64,000 nucleotides of DNA, taken from IMG/VR virus record IMGVR_UViG_3300049729_000226, positions 47,692-111,691 of that record. One strand, given 5' to 3'. Within the stretch, counting starts at the first letter, position 1. Each line of letters starts with the position of its first letter. Below are positions 58,476 to 64,000 of this stretch, one piece after another. A program made the translations under genes and the position numbers. The notes under the pieces are model-generated. The model was not told the origin of the DNA. It made no database searches and saw only the letters and a program-made list of their open reading frames with translations. This stretch comes from a virus.

Positions 58476-61131
58476 GATTTTCTTCATCTTTGCGTGCTTC
58501 CTGGCTTTGCTTGGGGTCAATGCCTCGGCGCAGACTGTCAATCCAAAGACAGATATTCGTTGGCCAGCATCATGCACTGGTACTGCGATCTACTACAACA
58601 TCGTCACAGGACTTTGCACAATTCCTCCTTCTGGTATCACCTCTATCTCAATTGCCACATCCAATGGCTTTCAGGGTTCATCGAGCGGTGGACTGAATCC
58701 AACTCTGACCCTGAGTGTTGATTCAACTCACGTGTTGCCAGTGAATACAGGTCTAGCAACGACCTATCTTAATGGGGCAGGCACTTACACAACGCCACCA
58801 GGAGGTGGAGGCACAGTAAATTCGATCTCAGTCGCCACATCCAACGGTTTTCAGGGATCGTCAAGTGGAGGACCAACTCCAATACTGACCTTGAGTTTGG
58901 ATTCTACCCACGTCCTACCAGTGAATACAAACCTGGCAACGACCTTCCTCAATGGTGCAGGTTTCTATACAACACCTCCAGGCACTCCGTTACCTGCTAC
59001 CGTGATGCAGACGAATCAGAATGAAACCTTCGGCACCTATCAATTCAATCTCGCCAATTCAACCTTGTTGACCCTACCACCAACTGTTACAGTGGCCGGC
59101 AAGGTCATCAATCAGCCAACCAGTTCAGGAACTTATGCACTGACAAGTCAACTGACAACACCACCGATCGTGATCAATGGTATTGATGACTCTCTTTCAG
59201 GATGGAAGGGAGTTTGCGCTTACACAGCGACTGCCATCGGTACTTGGACCGGAATCACGAACACGATCACTGTCAGCAGCGTGGCTGGAACCATCGTAGG
59301 AGGTGGGTCTCAGGCGGTATGGGATGGCGGACACAGTGCTGTCAGTGCTGCAGTAGTCAGCATCGTCGGTAGCACTGTTGTTCTGACCACCAACACCCTC
59401 TCTTCGCAGCCTGGAGGAATTCAGTTGTATTTTGGCTGCAATCCTGGTGGTGACAATGTTCCAGGAGCTACTGCTCAGACTGTTGGTAACCCGACACCGT
59501 CTATAGATGGTGCCTCCATGCTGGTCTCGTTGACCACACTTCCTGTATCCACCCAGACCAACGCTCTGTGGGTATACGAAGCTGGAGCTTGCGACTCTTG
59601 CACCAATGTAACCTCAGATTTTGAGATCTACATCAACAATGGAGCGGCTGCTGACAACATGGAGTTTGATTCGTTCATCTTTGACCATACGGATCTGCTT
59701 GACTTCATGTGGGGCACACAGTGTAACCAGACGCTCGGAGTTTGGCAATATGCCAACAACAGCAGTCCCTGGCAGTCCACGACCGCTGCTTGCAACCTGA
59801 CCTCTGGAACATGGCATCACATTATTGAAACCTTCCACCGCGTTCCAGGAGACACAAGTTGCGGAGGAATGCCCTGCGAGTATTGGGATGACATTACGGT
59901 TGATGGAGTTGTGAACCACATCAATGCAACCTACACAGCAACAAATCTTTACACCAACTGGGCATCAGGATCTGGATTGCAGTTCCAGATCGATATCCCA
60001 GCATCAACAGGAACTGCAATCACTGTTTCTGAGAATCTTGATCAAATCCTCTTTCAGGAATCTCCCACTGCAGGCTACTGTCAGATCGCTGGCTGCACGA
60101 TGTCTGGACCGTTCCTTGTTCCGACCATCAATGGCCTGAGCGTGACCAACATTGGTATCGGAGCCGGATCTGTGAACCTTGGTGGTTCTCTGACCGCCTT
60201 CTCATCTGGCACTGGCAACTTGGCAGTCGGACCTGGAGTTCTCAATTCAAACACCACCGGCAGCAACAACGTGGGTGTTGGCCAGGGTGCTCTGTATGTC
60301 AACACGTCTGGAACAAACAACGTGGCAGTTGGTCTTAACTCCTTGAATTCCAACACCACTGGTGGCGGAAACACTGCTGTGGGACAGGGAGTCCTGGTTG
60401 CTAACACCACTGGAGGAGCCAACACTGGCATCGGCAAGAATTCTCTCACCCAGAACACCCTGGGCGGTGGCAATACTGCTATCGGTTACCAGGCTGGATT
60501 TAACCTGTCTACACCGTTGACGAACAACAACGCCTCAACTTTCATTGGTGAAAATGCCAACACCAGCGTCGATGCTCTGTCAAATGTCACCGTCATTGGT
60601 TACAACGCACAGGCCACCACAAGCAACACAATCATGATCGGCAACTCTGCTGTGACCGCGATGTGCTGGGCAGGTGGTCGTGCTTGCTGGTATAGCTCTT
60701 CGGGACTTCCATCCTCTGCTCTCTGCACGGTTAGCAACATCGGATCAATCTACTCCAACACAGACGGTAGCAGCCCGACCACGACGTTGTACATGTGTAC
60801 TTCGGCTGGTACCTGGACCGCCAGCGCCACTGGAGGCGGCACTACAAGCACCATCTGCAGCGGGTCATTCGCTCTGAGCACAGCCCTTATCGCGGCGGGT
60901 GGTGACTATCTCAACACTCAAGCCTGCACAGGATTGCTGTCCACAGATACCATCACTCTTGATTTCAACCTTGATCCAACCTCGACTGTGGGATTCATTC
61001 CTGGTTCTGGAGCGATTCTTTCTCTCTACAAATTCCCCACAGCCGGAACCATTAACGTGTATCAGGTGAACAACACGGCATCGAGTATCACGCCAGGAGC
61101 GGTGACGGTCAATTACCGTGTCTATCGCTAG
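58456..61131 (+). CDS. Secreted-type adhesin/tail-fibre protein with YadA-head-like repeats
   Basis: 891 residues from ATG 58456; the frame opens at 58381 in the previous gene. The first ~25 residues form a Sec signal peptide (MKSTTPRIFFIFACFLALLG, cleavage likely after NASA). Two ~55-residue repeats follow (SNGFQGSSSGG, TLTLSVDSTHVLP), then a LamG-like middle and, from about residue 590, YadA-head-like repeats with NTTGSNNVGVGQGAL / NTSGTNNVAVGLNSL. The C-terminus GSGAILSLYKF is sandwich-like. Probably a fibre or adhesin; the signal is unusual for a virion protein. Confidence 0.65.
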   Translation: MKSTTPRIFFIFACFLALLGVNASAQTVNPKTDIRWPASCTGTAIYYNIVTGLCTIPPSGITSISIATSNGFQGSSSGGLNPTLTLSVDSTHVLPVNTGLATTYLNGAGTYTTPPGGGGTVNSISVATSNGFQGSSSGGPTPILTLSLDSTHVLPVNTNLATTFLNGAGFYTTPPGTPLPATVMQTNQNETFGTYQFNLANSTLLTLPPTVTVAGKVINQPTSSGTYALTSQLTTPPIVINGIDDSLSGWKGVCAYTATAIGTWTGITNTITVSSVAGTIVGGGSQAVWDGGHSAVSAAVVSIVGSTVVLTTNTLSSQPGGIQLYFGCNPGGDNVPGATAQTVGNPTPSIDGASMLVSLTTLPVSTQTNALWVYEAGACDSCTNVTSDFEIYINNGAAADNMEFDSFIFDHTDLLDFMWGTQCNQTLGVWQYANNSSPWQSTTAACNLTSGTWHHIIETFHRVPGDTSCGGMPCEYWDDITVDGVVNHINATYTATNLYTNWASGSGLQFQIDIPASTGTAITVSENLDQILFQESPTAGYCQIAGCTMSGPFLVPTINGLSVTNIGIGAGSVNLGGSLTAFSSGTGNLAVGPGVLNSNTTGSNNVGVGQGALYVNTSGTNNVAVGLNSLNSNTTGGGNTAVGQGVLVANTTGGANTGIGKNSLTQNTLGGGNTAIGYQAGFNLSTPLTNNNASTFIGENANTSVDALSNVTVIGYNAQATTSNTIMIGNSAVTAMCWAGGRACWYSSSGLPSSALCTVSNIGSIYSNTDGSSPTTTLYMCTSAGTWTASATGGGTTSTICSGSFALSTALIAAGGDYLNTQACTGLLSTDTITLDFNLDPTSTVGFIPGSGAILSLYKFPTAGTINVYQVNNTASSITPGAVTVNYRVYR

Positions 61132-61144
61132 GGAGATTGCTGAA

Positions 61145-63196
61145 ATGAAACAGTACCTCACACTTGCAGTTCTAGCTTTCTCTCTTCCGATGTGGGCTCA
61201 GAGCACGGTTGCAACCGGAGACTCTAGAACAGTCACTGAGCCCATCTTTCCGTCAATCTGTGCAAGAGTGAATGCAACAAAGTACATCAAGCAGACGACT
61301 GCTGTGAACATTGATCCCTGGAATTCAACATGTGGATCTACTGGAGGAACCTTTGGGATTCTCTGGTGCACTGGAGGCACGGATTATCAGCCCTCGTCTT
61401 CGTCGAGCAGCTATGTCTCGGCGGAAACTCTGGACAACACGGCTGTACAGAATGCACTGAACTCTTGTCCCAGTGGTCAGGGAGTTGAATTGATCCCGGG
61501 CACAAGTGGTCAAAATGCTTTCGTCCTCGCGCCGTTCAGCATCGTAAACAGTTCTGGAGCAGGAGTAAATCTCATTGTTGATGCAGGCATTCACGTGTTT
61601 GCCTCGCGCAATCTGTCTGACTACGGTGGCACCAACTGTGGACTGACAACTAACTCTACCAGTGATTGCAATCACTGGATCACTTCGCCCAGCACGACTG
61701 GCGCTGGCATCTATGGCTATGGAGTGCTTGATGGACGTGGATGGTCTGCTTACATCGGGCAAACAACTCATGGATTCTATGCCAATCGCATTCTAGCCTA
61801 CTGTGATGCTCATGGTGGAGCCATAGCTGGATCTCCCGGTTGCCCGAACACAACTTCTGGTGTGAACTCTTACGGGCCAAACGGGATCAATCTGATTGGC
61901 ACAACCAATTTCACCATGTACAAGATCTCATTGTGGAACAGTGGAAACTTCCTTATTAACTGGCAGAGTGGCAATGGGTTCACTGCCTGGGATGTGAAGC
62001 TGATCGCTCCGTTCGAAGTTTCGAATACGGATGGTTGGGATCCTCTCAACTCGACTAATGGTACGTTCACTCACAGCTTCATAAGTGTTGGTGATAACCA
62101 TATGGCTGTGAAAGCAACATCAGGAGCTTCCTCCAACATCACGTTCTCAAATTCGCAAACCGGCGCTGGAATTGGAGTGGCAATTGGCACGAATGCTACA
62201 AACGGGATATCCAACGTCCTGGTAGATACTTTGGTGCAAAATGGAAATCTCTACAGCACTCAGAGCGCAGGAATAATGATTGGATCGAGCACCGCAGACG
62301 GTGGCCTTGTCAACAAAGTGACCTATCGGAACGTCTGCATGGTGAACGAGTACAACTCGATTCGTTTATACACCAACTATGGCGGTAACACTGGGTCAAA
62401 TATTCCTGTCTATCAAAACATCCTGCTGCGTAACATCACTGTGTTGCCCAGTACTGCTCCCTACACCACAGGCAACTCAGGCAGATATACCTTCCAGGGA
62501 TTAAGTGGACATCCAATAATTGCCCAAATCGACAACTTGCACATCCTGGGTACAAATCAAGGTGTCGCTGCTCAGTCAGGAGTAACGACTGATCAGTACT
62601 CGGCCATATACCTTGGTCCTGGGACGGTCGATTCCACGCTTCTAACCCAGTTTTCTGGTGGTACAGGAGTCACTACCTCTGGATCCACCACTTCCACTAC
62701 GCAGTACGCTTGCACCAGCACAACCTGGCAGCCACTGATTGGCGAATTGAACATCAAGACTTCGGTTTCCAACAACAATCAAACAGCGACTGTGATAGCC
62801 TTGGCTCCGTTCACCCTACAGGCCGTCCTACAGCCATCGACAGCAATCAGCACAAAGGAATCTCCGGCTCTCACAGCCTCAGTGAATTTCTATGACAATT
62901 GTTTCACAACTCCGACAAGTTGTTCACCAATCGGAACTGTTGCGCTTTCAGGAGATGGGACATATGCTGCCTATACTCTATCCAGCGGAACTTCACTGGG
63001 AACTCACAACTACATAGCTTATTATCCAGGAGATTCGAATTATCCAGCATACACATTTGGATCAGTCACGGTCACTGCAGTAACAGCGCCACCTGCTGCA
63101 AAGTCGTATGCACCCATTGTGATTGGTGAATTGGTGACCCCGGCAGGTTTCGAACCTGCGACCCTCTGCTTAGAAGGCAGATGCTCTATCCACTGA
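61145..63196 (+). CDS. Secreted GH28-like pectinase-fold protein with Ig-like C-terminus
   Basis: 683 residues from ATG 61145 (AGGGAG upstream); signal peptide MKQYLTLAVLAFSLPMWA. The body reads as a right-handed beta helix of polygalacturonase type: ASRNLSDYGG, GYGVLDGRGW, NSGNFLINW, NTDGWDP and GDNHMAVK. The usual DD is DN, GHG is GIG and RIK is replaced, so catalysis is doubtful. Residues ~560-650 look Ig-like. The reading frame runs into the tRNA-Arg(UCU) gene on the other strand and stops there, so its last ~20 residues are antisense tRNA. Confidence 0.7.
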   Translation: MKQYLTLAVLAFSLPMWAQSTVATGDSRTVTEPIFPSICARVNATKYIKQTTAVNIDPWNSTCGSTGGTFGILWCTGGTDYQPSSSSSSYVSAETLDNTAVQNALNSCPSGQGVELIPGTSGQNAFVLAPFSIVNSSGAGVNLIVDAGIHVFASRNLSDYGGTNCGLTTNSTSDCNHWITSPSTTGAGIYGYGVLDGRGWSAYIGQTTHGFYANRILAYCDAHGGAIAGSPGCPNTTSGVNSYGPNGINLIGTTNFTMYKISLWNSGNFLINWQSGNGFTAWDVKLIAPFEVSNTDGWDPLNSTNGTFTHSFISVGDNHMAVKATSGASSNITFSNSQTGAGIGVAIGTNATNGISNVLVDTLVQNGNLYSTQSAGIMIGSSTADGGLVNKVTYRNVCMVNEYNSIRLYTNYGGNTGSNIPVYQNILLRNITVLPSTAPYTTGNSGRYTFQGLSGHPIIAQIDNLHILGTNQGVAAQSGVTTDQYSAIYLGPGTVDSTLLTQFSGGTGVTTSGSTTSTTQYACTSTTWQPLIGELNIKTSVSNNNQTATVIALAPFTLQAVLQPSTAISTKESPALTASVNFYDNCFTTPTSCSPIGTVALSGDGTYAAYTLSSGTSLGTHNYIAYYPGDSNYPAYTFGSVTVTAVTAPPAAKSYAPIVIGELVTPAGFEPATLCLEGRCSIH

Positions 63197-63207
63197 GCTA
63201 CGAGGCC
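63132..63207 (-). tRNA. tRNA-Arg (UCU)
   Basis: Cloverleaf reads 5' GGCCTCG, D-arm AGCTC..., anticodon loop CTTCTAA (anticodon TCT, Arg for AGA), T-arm GGTTCGAAACC, acceptor CGGGGTC A and encoded CCA. Seven-base acceptor pairs with two G.U. The 3' end of a plus-strand CDS overlaps it, and the upstream minus-strand CDS ends at its U8-A9-G10. Confidence 0.93.
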
Positions 63208-63437
63208 ACGACTTCTTCAGGTAATGGATCGCGGCAATACTGCCTTAGATTCCGATCACAAGACCCGATGCTCTTGTAATTTATCCTACCCTCTCGCAGT
63301 GTCATGTGATTGCAATCACTGGGAGTGTCCTCATTCTCGAGACATTCATCTTCCCAGTAGCACACTGGACAGATTTCATACACATGACGCACGTCTTCGA
63401 GAGTGTGATTACCGCAACAAGGACAAGGAAATAGCAT
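63198..63437 (-). CDS. CPCC-family cysteine-rich protein
   Basis: 79 residues. The N-terminus has CPCCGNHTL and, after ~15 residues, CPVCYWEDE, the paired knuckles of the CPCC (Cys-rich) family, followed by the family-like GRINYKSIGSCDRN. It lies between two tRNA genes and ends with the TAG that forms U8-A9-G10 of tRNA-Arg(UCU), overlapping it by 10 bases. Function is unknown; zinc binding is likely. Confidence 0.7.
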   Translation of the reverse strand: MLFPCPCCGNHTLEDVRHVYEICPVCYWEDECLENEDTPSDCNHMTLREGRINYKSIGSCDRNLRQYCRDPLPEEVVAS

Positions 63438-63450
63438 GTCTCACCAAACT

Positions 63451-63527
63451 TGGTGACCGTGGAGGGGATTGAACCCCCGACCTGCGGTTTAGGAAACCAC
63501 CGCTCTATCCAACTGAGCTACACGGTC
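63451..63527 (-). tRNA. tRNA-Arg (CCU)
   Basis: Acceptor GACCGTG pairs perfectly with CACGGTC, discriminator A, encoded CCA. Anticodon stem GTGGT/ACCGC with loop TTCCTAA gives anticodon CCT (Arg, AGG). T-arm GGGGGTTCAATCCCC is canonical. Confidence 0.93.
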
Positions 63528-63688
63528 ATGCCTAACTTCTCTTTCAGGTACTCTCTCATCTGATACACTTCGTTCGGCTTGCACCAGATGTACACCGGAC
63601 CCGTTGGTGCGGGTATAAGGCTCTCAGCAAATGCTCTTTGGAGCATCTCCAACGTGATATCTCCCGCATTGGATTGTTTCAGTTCCAT
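63518..63688 (-). CDS. Small hypothetical protein between tRNAs
   Basis: 56 residues from ATG 63688; the ORF otherwise extends through tRNA-Lys to 63829 and is not used there. Helical (LEMLQRAFAESLIPAPT, EVYQMREYLKEKLG) with a short strand GPVYIWCKPN. It ends at the TAG of tRNA-Arg(CCU), overlapping that tRNA by 10 bases. Function unknown. Confidence 0.5.
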   Translation of the reverse strand: MELKQSNAGDITLEMLQRAFAESLIPAPTGPVYIWCKPNEVYQMREYLKEKLGMTV

Positions 63689-63696
63689 GGATGTTA

Positions 63697-63772
63697 TGGT
63701 GCGCCCGAAGGGACTCGAACCCCCAACCAACTGGTTAAAAGCCAGATGCTCTGACCATTGAGCTACGAGCGC
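63697..63772 (-). tRNA. tRNA-Lys (UUU)
   Basis: Acceptor GCGCTCG pairs with CGGGCGC, discriminator A, encoded CCA. Anticodon loop CTTTTAA gives anticodon TTT (Lys). T-arm GGGGTTCGAGTCCC. One T-T mismatch at the base of the anticodon stem. Confidence 0.93.
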
Positions 63773-63810
63773 ACAGTGCGTTTGCCAGGCTCGTCTGAAG
63801 GTTTTCGCAT
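63763..63810 (-). CDS. Possible 15-codon leader ORF ending in tRNA-Lys
   Basis: ATG 63810 with GGAG eight bases upstream opens MRKPSDEPGKRTVRS and stops at the TAG of tRNA-Lys positions 8-10. It is listed because it repeats the CDS-to-tRNA overlap of the other two tRNA genes; by itself it could be chance. Confidence 0.25.
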   Translation of the reverse strand: MRKPSDEPGKRTVRS

Positions 63811-63840
63811 TGTGACACTCCTCTCTCAAAACTGATCTTA

Positions 63841-63884
63841 GAACCGGATCAGGGATTCCGGCAGGTTGTTAGCTGATCCGGTTC
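63841..63884. repeat. 12-bp perfect inverted repeat
   Basis: GAACCGGATCAG (63841-63852) and CTGATCCGGTTC (63873-63884), 20 bases apart. It lies upstream of the tRNA cluster on the minus strand and could be a terminator for genes coming from the right or an RNA-processing stem. The remaining 116 bases of the window show a GAGCAC/GTGCTC hairpin but no gene I can support. Confidence 0.6.
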
Positions 63885-64000
63885 CTCGATTGATCAGGAG
63901 CGTTGAACTAGGTTTACCGAACTAGACGATCCGGATTACATGAGCACGGAGTGCTCGATGCGCGAATAGCCTCATCCTCTGTCTGAACCTCTACCTGAAC

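Noticed and set aside
60240-60480. CRISPR-like repeats
   Set aside because: Repeats are codon-level copies of YadA-head-like motifs in a coding frame; no spacer structure.
61325-61771. 148-residue antisense ORF in the GH28-like gene
   Set aside because: Low-complexity reading of the sense gene, no start signal.
63132-63207. tRNA-based prophage attachment site
   Set aside because: No integrase, excisionase or second copy of the tRNA 3' end in the window.

Overview
The window is a contiguous stretch of a large tailed-phage genome. A contractile tail is indicated by a sheath, a tube-like protein, a tape-measure-like protein, a baseplate hub and a spike. An HK97-type major capsid protein, prohead-protease-like and scaffold-like genes and a phage-type replication set are also present. 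No integrase, repressor, rRNA or housekeeping gene is visible, so nothing points to a bacterial chromosome or a temperate lifestyle. Genes are packed tightly, with many ATGA/TAATG stop-start overlaps and many TTG or GTG starts. The host is not directly shown. Two exported proteins at 58456-63196 resemble Acidobacteriota-style secreted proteins, so a soil Acidobacteriota-like host is a reasonable but unproven guess.

Layout. 1-14618: tape measure (5' end outside the window), a lytic-transglycosylase fusion, baseplate/hub/spike proteins, a very large structural protein and a small zinc-ribbon protein. 14726-19856: giant tail sheath, a proline-rich protein and the tail tube. 19942-29603: head module (protease, scaffold, small decoration-like protein, major capsid protein), interrupted by four homing endonuclease genes. 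29630-32488: large beta-propeller/fibronectin-like virion protein. 32503-47532: replication and transcription module (sliding-clamp-like protein, SMC-type ATPase half, TOPRIM primase, metallophosphoesterase, FEN-type 5'-3' exonuclease, clamp loader, NusG-like factor), with four more homing endonuclease genes and a small holin-like cluster on the minus strand. 47519-49999: minus-strand block of small conserved genes, including one gene broken by two apparent single-base losses at homopolymers. 50074-55645: accessory plus-strand genes: SLOG-like, zinc proteins, NADAR, an alpha/beta-hydrolase-like protein without its serine, and a histone-H1-like protein. A ninth homing endonuclease lies here. 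55646-57115: a long unknown minus-strand gene. 57190-63196: structural/fibre genes ending in two proteins with signal peptides, a YadA-head-like adhesin and a GH28-like beta-helix protein. 63132-63772: three tRNA genes (Arg-UCU, Arg-CCU, Lys-UUU) interleaved with tiny genes.

The most striking feature is the load of free-standing homing endonucleases: five GIY-YIG, three HNH and one PD-(D/E)XK with NUMOD3 motifs. They sit beside essential genes and often overlap their ends. One carries a perfect 12-bp hairpin over its ribosome binding site. The most function-rich accessory region is 52175-54085, where SLOG-like and NADAR genes suggest ADP-ribose or nucleotide-signal counter-defence. All functional calls rest on reading motifs by eye; no database search was possible.
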